Of a stretch of 64,000 bases of DNA, positions 46,131-57,304 are shown one piece after another (position 1 is the first letter of the stretch; the number at the start of each line of letters is the position of its first letter). A model generated the notes under the pieces. That model did no database searches and had not been told where the DNA came from. It saw only the letters and a program-made list of their open reading frames with translations. A program made the position numbers and the translations under genes. Location of the stretch: contig CM075764.1 of assembly GCA_037974665.1 (NCBI GenBank), positions 81,801,825 to 81,865,824 on the forward strand, read 5' to 3'. The stretch is from Ehretia macrophylla. Taxonomy: Eukaryota > Streptophyta > Magnoliopsida > Boraginales > Ehretiaceae.

Positions 46131-47898
46131 CTTGAGAATAATGGCCAAAAAGGCTTAAGGATTTTGACATTTTTGGATATATATCTATTGTAATTATTAA
46201 AACATTCATGTGTAATGCAAGTATATCATGTATAATGTAAACCTTAAAAAACACATATATACACATAATACTTTTTGCTTTAGTAGTTAACCCTTTGAAC
46301 TACTACATGTATCAGTGTCTCAATTTACTCACAAACCCTCCATCTTTAGGATGGTCGAGCATGTAGTAACATTGAGTCAAACTTCCACTTCGTTTAGATT
46401 GTTATTTTGTCTGGATAGACAGTATCCAAATAATAATCTAATCACTGAATTATTTAGCTTCTCTAGAATAGGCTTATTTAAAATAAAAGTTTATTTCTTC
46501 TAGAGTCGAGTGAATTACTATTCCTTAGTTGATATTCCCTAGAATATCCTAGACTTAACCCCTTCATAGGGTAGTGACTTTTGTTTACATCCTATAAAGT
46601 AATCTTTAGTTAATAACTCCATCGTTAGGATGGCCGGGCCCACTAAACACTTTCTCTTATGATTATTTATGTTTAGTTTGTCCACTAATATCTTAATTAA
46701 ATATTTCCCTTCGTAGGGAGTATACCACATGGTAAGGAGAGGTACTGTTAATTAATTAATACAAACCGGAACTGGAAAGCCTTGAGATTTTTCATTCTCT
46801 TCTCCCACTCGAATATTTATTTAATAAAAGAGTTTTTTACATATATTTATTCTTAATACTTAAAATCTAGATTTTATCTAAATAATCTAATGCTAATAAT
46901 ATATCCTCTAGAATATGGTTTAGCCTCTTATTCTCTAGAATATTATAGGCCTTTATTTAAAACCTTTTAAGTATACTTTAAAATATATTATGTAATCTGG
47001 ACTTTAAATAAGACCATAGATAACACCTACTTAGCTTATTAATTTAAGAATTGGTTCCTAAAATATAAATCTTATCTTTAACAATTATTAAATTATTTTC
47101 ATAATTAACTAATCCTAATATTAAAATAAATTAATCTTCGCTCTGATTAATTCTTAATTATCCATAACCTAAGTATATTAGGATTTGTCATTCTAAATCC
47201 TAATGGTGGTAGTATTTCTATGCAATCCATAATATTCCATATATTTAATAAAAGGACAATCAAATATAAATATTAAAGCATAGAAATAAATAATTAAATT
47301 TAATTATCCTAGCGATAATATCAATATTGATTTAGTAGATTAATCAAATTCAAATTTGACTTCTAAGCTACATCAAAAACATGCAAGAAACCAAAATCAA
47401 ATAAAATAATTGCATGGTCAATACATTTGACCATGGTTGGCCATCTCATCCACTTTAGTGCCTAGGGACGTGTGGATTAAGGGGGGCATTTTTTTTTCTT
47501 TTGTTTCTTTTCTTGCAATCCAAGGAAAAAATAAAAACTAGTTAGTTTAATCCAATTAAACTTGGTTTTACCTTTTTCTAATTCAATCTATTTAATTAAA
47601 ATATCTAAAATGTTCATGTTTTAGCAATAAACAAAAAACATACATTTAACTTTAATTAAATTGAATCAAACATGCATAAATATGTAATCTAACATCAATT
47701 ATAGCTCAATTTTGTTTGCTCTAGAATTTCCTTTGCTTCATAATATGAATATGCACAAAACTTCATATTAAACAAAAAATTCCAGCAAACAATAAATCTG
47801 AAAAAACTTATGTCAAAAAGTTTTTACTACACAATTTATACATGAATAAACTGAAAAGTTCATCTTTTAATATGGTATGGCTCTAATACCACTGAAGG
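46131..47898 (-). other. Copia C leader with primer-binding site (47881-47892)
   Basis: In minus sense the LTR end is followed by GTGGTATTAGAG, one mismatch from the initiator-Met primer site. The remaining ~1.75 kb is AT-rich non-coding leader with two 'aggatgg(t/c)cg' blocks (46349, 46628) comparable to the 'tggtcatcc' blocks of the other copia leaders. Confidence 0.75.
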
Positions 47899-49783
47899 TG
47901 CATGCTACTTAGATATATTATGGTATTTAAAAAAATTAAACGCAGCGAAAACATAGTAGCATGCTTATCTAGGATCAAACCATATAAACTTAAGAAGAAT
48001 TTTGCATAAACAAAACTAGCATGTGAATTCTAATTGTGTAAAGATCAAAATTCAACAACTAGAAGAATTTGTTACCTGAATTCGTTAGCTTAAGAACTTA
48101 ATGAAAAACACAAAATTCTGCCTTGATCTTGATGGATAAAGATCTACAAGCTTAGGAGGCAAAGAACACCTTTTGATCTTCTTCTCTATGAACTTCCTCC
48201 TTCTTGAAGATGATGAAGAATTGTAGGATTCTTCTTCTTGTTTCTATCCAGCTTAGGCGTGTGAGAAGGGGAAGAATTCTCTCTTTTTTTCTCTCAATCT
48301 TGCGTGTAGTAATGTGCACTGAGAGAAGTTGAAGTGAGTTATATTTATAGATGTGAAAAAGAAAGAATAGTTCATCCTAGTTGAAATAGGATGTGGTTGT
48401 TTCATAATCTAAGTAGGAAACCTTGAAACAAATCCTATGCAACTTGAATTACAAGTAATTCACTGCAAAACAACTACGCGTAACACAACTCAAGTCCACC
48501 ACCTCAAACCACACATCCTACGCATCACCCGAGGGCCACACGTCTATTTTAACATCTTCCAAGTATTATTTTGCTAAATTAATTATTCTTAGATTCCAAT
48601 TTGAGCTACAACAATTCCAAATAGTAAATTCTCCTAAATAGGAAACTTAGTTGCAATTGGATTCTAAATATAACAACTGCTGAATACATAAGAAGTAGCT
48701 AGATAACTTTAACAAACATCTTCATGGAAGTAGGTTAGAAGAGGGACCAAACGACATAAACAAATTGGCTACCGAAAATACCAAAATGCAGCTGCTAACG
48801 CCATAGCACATTTAGACTTTTCAACCTTGACTTATTCTACTAAAAATTCATGGATGTACTCTAAGATGTTTATTGTTGTTCACAGAAGCTTGTCATACTA
48901 CGTACGACCTTTGTCTTCGACCTACTAAGTAGAATGACCAAAATACAACTCCATGTAACACTCACAATCAAGAAATACCAAAACTGTACTATTTATTTCT
49001 TGATTGCATCTTCTCCTTGGGACATCTAATCCTTGTACTAACCACTCTCCAGATATAGAACACTTGATCTAGGGAGTGACCCTCTAGCCAAATATCTAAC
49101 ATACTCCTAGAGTATATCACTGAGCTCATATTAGGATAATCTTTTAAATTATCACAAGGGAGCGATTATTCCATCATGCAACGACGTGGATTCTACATTA
49201 CATATGCACGTACCAACTAGTCATACCCATATGCCCAACACACGGAGTTGTTGACCCACTGCTGATGTCTCACCTATAGTAAATCAAAGCACATGAATCT
49301 GATTCTCAGTTCATCCACATATGCTCAAGATTAAGAGTATTGATCTTTTAGTAGGATGAGGTATATTTTGATCTCTACCTTTGATAATACCTATTAAGAG
49401 ATCATATCTCTTTGGTCCGTTCAATGTCTGACACACACACATTAGTGAGACTTAGTCCGAAAATCTACCAATGACTAAGGCAGGTCACCATTCACATGAG
49501 ACTATCTCACTATAACTTAGACCTTAATGAAGCGTCCAACTCTATCAATCGGTTATGAACTAAATCTAGAACCAAGTGTCTATGACTTAGACCTTTTATA
49601 CTCGGACACCATGCACATAAGCCATACACTAGTGGTTCAAAGACCTTTTTACAAGAATTACACATAAATATGATAGATAGAATATAAATGAATGTTTCCA
49701 TTAATACTAACAATCACAAACATGTATTCAATGTAACTGAAATGTCACGTGTCAGTGAACTTTTGGGCATACTAATCCCAACA
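47899..49783 (-). mobile_element. Copia C 5' LTR
   Basis: Plus strand starts TGCATGCTACTTAG and ends TACTAATCCCAACA (sense start TGTTGGGATTAG); 1885 bp. The right ~400 bp match the remnant at 26687-27002. It directly abuts copia D RNase H at 49784; the next five bases AATAT should be its target duplication, with the partner left of the window. Confidence 0.9.
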
Positions 49784-50008
49784 AATATGTCAACTACTGC
49801 CATGACAAAGAATCCAATCTTCCACAACATAACAAAACACATTGAGATGTGACATCACTATATTCGAGAACAAGTTCAGGCTGAAGAAATTGAACTTCAA
49901 TTTTTCAAAACTGGAAATCAACTTGCAGATATATTTACAAAGCCAATTGCCAAAGAAAAGTTTATTCAATTCAGAGAAAAACTTGGAGTACAAGATTTTC
50001 TAGCTTGA
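49784..50008 (+). pseudogene. rh: Copia D RNase H C-terminus
   Basis: Plus sense 'STTAMTKNPIFHNITKHIEM', a stop at 49847, then 'EEIELQFFKTGNQLADIFTK' and 'KFIQFREKLGVQDFLA' with the final stop near 50006. These are the last blocks of a Ty1/copia pol different from copia A, B and C. The rest lies to the left of copia C, outside the window. Confidence 0.92.
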
Positions 50009-50015
50009 GGGGGAG

Positions 50016-50577
50016 TGTTAAAAATCAAGCTAGAAAATTCTAGAGTCAAACAAGCCAAATTATTCTGGATAAAGAAAATTCAAAGTTTGTAGAAATCTCC
50101 AAATTGATAACTCTGGAACATGGAAGAAGATCAAAGTCAATATTCAATAAGTGTGAAACAAGCTATTCAAATTATAACTCATATACACCAAGATTAGAGA
50201 ACTCTAGATTTGCTAGAAATTATGTATTCATATTAGATTAGAAATCGTGCAAGCAAAGTAATCTATAGTCCTGATAGTTCCATAAACTAATATAAATAGG
50301 CATATGATGTATTCAGTTTGATATGCGCAGAAAGTTTCATTACAGAAATAAAAATCAGTATATTCATCTCCCAAATTCCAGCCTATCTCTCTGTCATAAA
50401 CACAATATCTCTTATCCCAAAATCTAACAAGAAACTCATCATATGCCGAGTACACATTGCTTTCTCACATTTTAATCAAATTCTAAAAATCAATCCTCAA
50501 TACAAAACTCTCAGCTGCCTCCATTAAAAGTGTATATGTCTGTGTGCTCTCAGCATGTGTAAATTTATTCATTTTCA
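50016..50577 (+). mobile_element. Copia D 3' LTR
   Basis: Preceded by the purine tract GAGGGGGAG, it starts TGTTAAAAATCAAGC and ends near TTATTCATTTTCA; about 560 bp. The end is chosen by TG..CA and by loss of element-like character after it; there is no second copy to confirm it. Confidence 0.75.
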
Positions 50578-51565
50578 ACTTTGGACGTTCTTGCTTTTAG
50601 AAGGGTTAATTTGAATGCATGTGTAATGGAGATAGTGGACTTTATCTCAGTAACGTATATAATTAGAAATTACTTGTTTCTTTTAGATTAAAAATTTTAT
50701 GGTCAATTTGCCTTGAGTTAGCTGTTTTTTGACAAAAAATGTGGCGAAAAGAAAGTTAAAAAATCGAGTGGATTTATGAAAAGAAAGTTAGTTGTTCGAG
50801 ATTGTGGAAAGAGAAAAATACATATACTTTAGAGCTCGGCCTTGAAGATATGGAAGAGTATTTAAAATGTCCGTAAAGCCTACACTTTATTTTTTATGCG
50901 TGTTTTCACGCATCAGTGTTGATTCTACGGGATTGTATTTTGAATGTTCTGATGTTTTGAAGCATTTTCTTGAAAATATTCCATCAACTTGATGATGTGA
51001 AATATACCAAACTACATTAACAACACGTGCCAGTGTTGATCTCACGACTGTGTCTTAGATATTTCGGACGATTTGAAGCATTTTCTTGAAAATATTAGTT
51101 ACTGTTTTATGTCCATCAACGCGATGATGTGAAATATATCAAACTACAGTAATTTGATGAGGCTATTAATTGAATGTTCGGTAGCTGTATAAATGCAGTG
51201 GAGATTGTGATCCATGGAAAGCAGCACAAAAAAGATGAAAGTTGCACATGGATCGATGTTTGTATACAATTAAGTCAGCCTCTCTCTTCGGTGGTTGAAC
51301 TTTTATTAATTGTTGAATATGTGGACTTTTTTTTTAAGGTAAAGCATTTTTTGTTTTTTTTTGTTTGGTGAAATAGGTAAAGCAGTTAAGACTGCATGCT
51401 TCTAGATATATTTTTAATAAGACCATCATCTATCACAAAAGTAGTATCCTTTCCTAGTCTTTTTTTTTTTTGGTCATACATCCTTTCCAGAAAATAAGAC
51501 CTAGCTACTGTTGTTTGGAATTTAATGAAAAAATAGAAAGGATTCTACCTAGATAGAAACTAGAA
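50578..51565. other. Unassigned sequence with an imperfect direct repeat
   Basis: No coding similarity recognised. Two diverged copies of a ~105-120 bp unit lie at 50914-51018 and 51031-51150, sharing 'cagtgttgat', 'gaagcattttcttgaaaatatt' and 'gatgatgtgaaatata'. A 65-codon frame at 51174-51371 matches nothing I know. Confidence 0.6.
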
Positions 51566-52368
51566 GGGTAAATTATGTAAATAGTCTTTATTATTTATAA
51601 ATTTTTTTAACTTGGTCTTTAATATTTAAAAAATATATATTAATTACTAATATTTATAAAAGTAATTTAAAATAGTCTCTATTATTTAAAATTAATCAAT
51701 TTAATTTATATTATTTTAAAAAAAAATTAAATTAGTCCCTGAACATAAGTTATATGTAGGGACTAATTTAAATTTTTTAAAGAAAATAATAAAGATTAAA
51801 TTGAATTTTTTAAAAAATAATAAGGACCAACTTGGTTAGTATTAAGATAAACCACCACTTATCAACTTGGCCACAATAGCAATTTAGAACTTGAAGAATA
51901 TAATTGAATTTCAATTTCAAATTAGATATATGCACCACATAGGCGCATACATATGTCATTCTCTCTTTCTTTTCTTTTTTCAGGGAAAAAATTAAGATAA
52001 ACCACCTCTTATCAACAAGAATGATGATTTCAAGACTAGATATTCACATTGCATAGTAGCATAAATATATGATTAAAGATTAAAAAAAAGGAAATGATTT
52101 GGATAATATTAATTAAGAGAGAGAAAAAAAATTAAGAAGGGAGAGAAAAAAGATAAGAAGAAAGATAAAAATATATATATATTGTCTAGTTGACATGTTA
52201 TGTAGGACGCTATATAGGAGTTGATTAAAAAGTGATAAAAAAAAAAGTGATATATAGTATTACTTTTAAACAATAAAAGCCATTTTGAATATTTTTTACA
52301 AATATTAAAGACATTTATAAATTTTTTAAAATATTAAAAATGTTATTAAAAAAATTTATAAACAATAG
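51566..52368. mobile_element. Mutator-like MITE copy 1, interrupted
   Basis: Begins GGGTAAATTATGTAAATAGTC and runs parallel to MITE copy 2 (54108-54512) to about 51840, then again from about 52245 ('tttaaacaataaaagcc') to 'aacaatag' at 52367. The ~400 bp between are foreign and contain two diverged copies of 'attaagataaaccacc' (51843, 51993). The right terminal ~25 bp are missing. Non-coding, very AT-rich, with strong internal self-complementarity. Confidence 0.75.
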
Positions 52369-52715
52369 GGCCCCGTTGCCCAAACCAGAACTGCAAAGGT
52401 TTACGAAAATTGATTCTCATCAAATTCACTCGTAGAAAGGTAGGTACCTACTCTACCTATAAACGAGGGCTCATAATTCTGACCATGTACAACTGTAGTC
52501 CAAATTGGCTCACAAAAGCTGTTAAGTTTTAAGTTCATGGAAAAATGATTCATCATCTGGCAAGTCTAAAAGAGCCAAACAAAGAAAAATGGTCAGATCA
52601 TGCTCCACATCAACGAGAGAGCATTCAATGCTATCTCCATTCCATAAAAGGGAGTTATGTGAATAAGTAAATTGGTTGCTTGCACGGTTGCACCACGGAA
52701 GTATGTGGCCTGTAC

Positions 52716-52765
<50 letters not shown>

Positions 52766-53280
52766 TTTTTTTCTAAGAGTAATTAAATCAATTCAATTAC
52801 ACGTTAAAATCTTATCACACTTGTGTTTGTTTCTCATAACTACCAATCTTTATGAAAAAGCCTTGTTTTACATAGAACGAGTGTGAAAGAAGAGAGAGAA
52901 GAGCTGAGGTGAGTTCAGACCATTTTGAAGTTTGATCCATCAGATTGACAGGAGACTTTTCCTGATTTACTGTTTTGCTGGAACCTACACTCTATATAAT
53001 CTTTGCTTAAAATTGCTGGTAGGATCGCTTATCTTTTCGCTTAATCGCGCAAATAGGACCAAAATCTGCATCACCGTGTAGTTAAATTGGTTTAAAACTG
53101 CTAATATTCAATTTACAATGGCCAACGTAAGATCTTTTCACTTATAGTCCAAATCATGCCCGTATATTCTAGACTTTTTCTACTTTTATTTGCATTTTGG
53201 CGGCAATAGTATGGATGGAGGATATGATGAAAAGGCTTTTGGGCAACTTCTTTCAAAATAACATAGTGGCGAAATGTAAC
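52369..53280. other. Unassigned sequence with (TA)n at 52720-52757
   Basis: No recognised gene or element. Apart from the TA microsatellite I see only low-complexity AT-rich DNA and a few short frames without similarity. Confidence 0.6.
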
Positions 53281-53870
53281 CAAAGCACAATTTCTGTAGT
53301 TGGCTTGCTATTCTTGATTGCCTTCCACTAAGGACTGATTAGTTGGTTGGGGAGTTCAGGTAAATGCTGTTTGTGTTCTCTGCAATATGGTTATCGAGAC
53401 GAAGGAACATTTATTTTTTGAATGTTTGTGTAGTCGTCGAGTCTGGAGAAGTTGTATTAGAAAGGCCAAAATGAATATCCCCATGGGATTCAATGGGACT
53501 ATGTCCTTCACAGATGCTGCATTTTGAGCAAGAAGAATACTTTACAGGCAAGACTTATCTTCTGTGCTAGTATCTATCACCTATAGAAAGAACGAAATTG
53601 GCGGATCTTCAAGAATGAATTCGACAACATGGACCACGTAGCCAGAAGGATTCAAGATGATGTTAGAAGCAAGATGTTAATCGGGAGCAAATTTAGGCAA
53701 CACAGTACCAACAGAGAGATTTGTATTCCTTGGAACCTTTGTGAGATCAATGTCTCTGTTGGTACTGTGTTGATCTCGGTAACATTGTATTCCTTGGAAC
53801 ATTTTTTTGTAAAGGATTTCTTCTTGTACATGGCTTTAGTGACCTAGCAAACAAAAATTAAAAATAAAAA
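53281..53870 (+). pseudogene. LINE-type retrotransposon 3' end
   Basis: With two stops and one frame change the plus strand reads 'NFCSWLAILDCLP', then CVLCNMVIETKEHLFFEC followed by RVWRSC, the zinc-binding domain that follows RT in plant L1-type LINEs (zf-RVT; Cys-X2-Cys, then His and Cys). Further on are 'ERNWRIFKNEFDNM' and 'HVARRIQDDVRSKML', the usual C-terminus. The RT itself is absent (5' truncation is normal for LINEs). The 3' part is A-rich after 53848. Confidence 0.82.
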
Positions 53871-53892
53871 AATGTCCCAATGTCATACTAAT

Positions 53893-53980
53893 CTATTCTC
53901 GGTCCCTTAAGGTTTTTATTTTTTATTCTTCTCCATCTATTCTCGGTCCCTTAAAGTTTTTATTTTTTATTCTTCTCCAT
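53893..53980. repeat. Tandem 44-bp duplication
   Basis: Two adjacent 44-bp copies (53893-53936 and 53937-53980), each 'ctattctcggtccc...ctccat', with one difference. Confidence 0.95.
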
Positions 53981-54107
53981 TTCAATCGTTCAACGTCGTT
54001 ATATTCATCATACCAAGCCTAAACGTGTCCAATTCATTTGAAAAAAAAAAATAAGGATAGAAGCCAACTGTCTCACATAACTTAAAGAGGAACATGAGTT
54101 ATACGAA

Positions 54108-54512
54108 GGGTAAATTATGTATATTGTTCCTATTATTTATATATATTTTTAAGTTGGTGTTTAATATTTTAAAAAAATTATAGTAGTTTCTAATTTTTAT
54201 AAAAGTGATTCAAAATGATCTCTATTATTTAAAATTAGTTAATTTGGTCTTTATTATTATTTAAAAAATTCAATTTAGTTCTTATTGTTTTTTTAAAAAA
54301 ATTCAATTTAGTCCCTGCACGTGACCCCTATTTGGGGACTAAATTAAAATTTTATAGGAAATGATAGAACTAAATTAGATAGTTTTAAACAATAAGAATC
54401 ATTTTGAATCACTTTTATAAACATTAGAGATTAATATAATTTTTTTAAAATATTAACGACCAATTTAAAAAAATGTGTAAACAATAGAAACTACTATATA
54501 CATAATTGACCA
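54108..54512. mobile_element. Mutator-like MITE copy 2, complete
   Basis: About 405 bp, non-coding. Terminal inverted repeats GGGTAAATTATGTATAT and TGGTCAATTATGTATAT (right end, reverse strand). Flanks GTTATACGAA (54098-54107) and GTTATACAAA (54513-54522) form a 9-10 bp target duplication with one mismatch, which points to the Mutator superfamily. The interior is AT-rich with an inverted repeat around 'agtccctgcacgtg....ggggact'. Confidence 0.8.
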
Positions 54513-54634
54513 GTTATACAAATATACATGGTACATACATACACGGGTGGAACCAAGCTCGAGCCCCCCAAGTCTCAAATTATTCTTTTTTTATAAATAT
54601 ATAAAAAATCTAAAGGTCCTTCTAATTGAGTAAA

Positions 54635-55776
54635 CTAGTCTTTTTCCCCGTGCGATGCACGGGTGTGGCACGAATATAATGTGAATACTCTAAAAATATG
54701 AAACATAGAACTAATTCATTGAATAGTTTAATCACATTATCAAGATACTATAATATATAGTTTTTCTATATATTATACTATTACAAAAATGAACAAATGA
54801 AAAAACAAATATAAGCACAGTTTTTCCTAAAAAATATGATAGTAAGCACTTTTTACATAGATCAAGTGTTTCAAAAGATACATGTATATATATCCTTTTC
54901 TCAAGTTGTTATCTCTACAAAGTTGACGTCATCTCCTCCTAGTTTAACGTTATTCTTACTTGGTGCCCATACCTTTGTAAGATATAGTTGAAAACATAAG
55001 ATTTGATTGAAATTAAAATAGTAAGCAAATCATCTCAGAAATCATATAACATAAGACTTTATTTTTATTTCTACCATAACAATATAATGTAAACAATGAT
55101 GAAAAGGAATATAAACATGTTAAATAAAATCAAATGTATGATTCAAATAATAAGAAAGATATAGGTGAGCTTATTCTCCATTAAGTCTACTTAGTTTATT
55201 CTTTGAAATACTTCTTTGTAAACCAGTGTCATTTCCATCTTTTATCAAAATCTTCCATCCTTATTTACTTGTTACTCTTGAAAGTGCAACAAATAGTTGT
55301 TCATGACTGAACACGGGGCTTGAAAGATATAACCCAAGGTAATAAAGAGTTTGACCCTGACTTTTGTTTATGGTCAAGGCAAAATTTGCAGCCAAAGGAA
55401 ATTGTCTTCGCTGGAATTTAATAGGCAAACTGTGGTTATGTTACTCCCAGAAATAATTTTAGCTTCAATAACATATTTACCAAGCTTAATAAATTTGCAG
55501 CCTCATTCTGTTGTATAAGCCATTAGACTGATCAATATTTCTTAACAACATCACAAAGACTCTAACCTTGAGGTTCAAAGTTAAATAATTATTTGAAATT
55601 TTTTTTAAAAAAAATTGAAGTAGATTTGTAACTACATACTTCTTCGTCAAGTAAAACCATCTCAATCGAGTTAATGATGGAAGGATTGTTGAAATTAGGT
55701 GGCATCCAAAGATGGACCACCCTGACCTTATTTCTCTATGTTTCTTTTTCAAGTGTAATTTCTTCGATAGAATCAA
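54635..55776 (-). mobile_element. Helitron 3' part with helicase remnant
   Basis: In minus sense the element ends with hairpin CCCGTGC-atc-GCACGGG (54647-54663), then GAAAAAGA and CTAG (54635-54638), followed by T: the canonical Helitron 3' terminus. Upstream on the same strand lies a Pif1-type helicase C-terminus. The 5' end (TC) cannot be placed. Confidence 0.82.
55172..55600 (-). pseudogene. Helitron Pif1-like helicase, C-terminal fragment
   Basis: RepHel proteins drive rolling-circle transposition; this is the end of the helicase. Minus sense 'LKVRVFVMLLRNIDQSNGLYN' (about 55530-55600), 'LGKYVIEAKIISG', then '[22 protein letters not shown]' written in two frames, and '[13 protein letters not shown]' with a stop before 'GWKILI'. 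The motifs INKSQGQT and ALSRV are helicase motifs V and VI. At least two shifts and one stop. Confidence 0.85.
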
Positions 55777-56930
55777 TATGAATGACCATCTAAAACTCCT
55801 AACATAGTGTTTGGAAGCACTTGAGGTGTTGAATTTATTTGATTTATAAATGAATTCCGTGAAGTTTTGTATTTGGAAATGAATTCCCTTGTTTAGAATT
55901 GTAAAACAGTATTAAGTCAATTCTTTTATTTGAAAATACAAATTGTGTTTGAAATATATGTGGAATTGGAATTAATTATTCTATAAAGAAAAATTTTAAT
56001 AAAGTTAAACAATATAAAATAATCATAACTTCAACCATCAATTCATGATTACAAAATAAACTTACATTTCACGTGATAAAATAATCTTAAATTCAATCCT
56101 ACGTTTAATATGAAAAAATAATATTAAGAAAAAAGGTAAGAAAGGGAAACAAGGAGAGAGGCAATAAATTTTTTTTTTGTTGAAAGAGAAACAAGGAGAG
56201 AGGCAATAATTTTTTTTTTTTTTTTTATCTTTGTACTTTAGGCAAAGACCATCTCTTAAACCTAGGGGCAATTTTGTCCTCAGAAGATGTTTGGAAAACA
56301 TGGACTTGCAAATTCCAACTCTTGGCAAGGATTTGGGCAAAACATAAAGAAATTCAAGATTTGCAAATCTTGGATTTCTAATTTTTTAAAAGGGTGTTTC
56401 CAAACATCAAAAATTAGATTTGCAAATGAATTCCAGTATGAAAGACTTCTTAAAAAGAATTCAAACAATTAAAATTCATATATGTGAGCGGGGGCTTAGT
56501 TACAAATTATGAATATCAAGTTTGATAATGATATGTGCAATCATCATTATATACAACGACATGTTCATGGAAGATGAGAAATATATCAAAAATGACTAAC
56601 TAAACCTTACATACAGTCTAAAAAATAAAAAGAAAGAACCAAATCTGTCTAATTAAATATTTTAAGAAAGACTACCTAAGTAAGACAGAGAATGTAGATT
56701 TTTACTATGAGCATGGTTGTGACATCAGGTGCAATCTTAGTAGATACTAAGATATAGGAAAATTAGATTAAAAAAAGTGTCCAATTCAGCTCATGTACAT
56801 GCAAAAGAAAGAGATAAAAATATCAAAGAAAAAATATAAACCCATATAATTTTACAGGAACTAAGCTAGTAATTTTAATAACTTATCCAATCCAAAAATT
56901 TAAGAAGTAGTTGATAGTATAAGAAAAAGA
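55777..56930. other. Unassigned AT-rich sequence with small repeats
   Basis: Contains a duplicated ~37-bp unit 'aag(g/a)gaaacaaggagagag' plus T-run (56142-56178, 56183-56226), and an inverted repeat GATGTTTGGAAA(A)CA / TGTTTCCAAACATC (56286-56300, 56395-56408). The 'tagtgtttggaag' at 55808 resembles it. These may be worn MITE ends; no coding similarity. Confidence 0.5.
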
Positions 56931-56944
56931 AAAAAATATGATTA

Positions 56945-57088
56945 ATTTTTTTCTTTTTCTCTTTCTTTTAAAAGAGAATCAACAGTGGTTCCCTACTTAC
57001 CCTTTAGGTGACTCGAACTTCAGACCATTTAGGTCTCATGTAAGAGCTGCTTCCACTGAGCTTAACCCTCTTGTCAAAAAAATAATTA
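56945..57088 (-). mobile_element. tRNA-derived SINE
   Basis: In minus sense a 5' tRNA-like part carries box A-like 'TAAGCTCAGTGG' (plus 57053-57064) and box B-like 'AGTTCGAGTC' (plus 57009-57018), spaced as in tRNA genes, followed by an unrelated tail ending in an A/G-rich run. A 14-bp target duplication AAAAAATATGATTA flanks it (56931-56944 and 57089-57102). About 144 bp. The internal boxes would be RNA polymerase III promoters. Confidence 0.88.
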
Positions 57089-57304
57089 AAAAAATATGAT
57101 TAGTTTTGAACATCTTCACACACAAATTTTATGAAATTAGTACACAAAAGTCTAAGTGTTTGTCTAATTATATATTAGTTTTCTCTCGTTAAGTTATATT
57201 TCCTAACTATGTGGATTCTCTCTCACTGTTACGTGAGAAAAAGTTCAAGAAAGTTCTCTTATGATAGTTTGACATGTATACAAACAGTTATGGGATATGG
57301 ATCA

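Noticed and set aside
56286-56408. Complete hAT-type MITE
   Set aside because: The 14-bp inverted repeats are there, but no 8-bp duplication flanks them and the boundaries are unclear, so it is noted only as an inverted repeat.
56999-57075. tRNA gene on the minus strand
   Set aside because: Only box A- and box B-like strings are present; no cloverleaf can be drawn, and the unit with its tail is bounded by a 14-bp duplication, which identifies a SINE.
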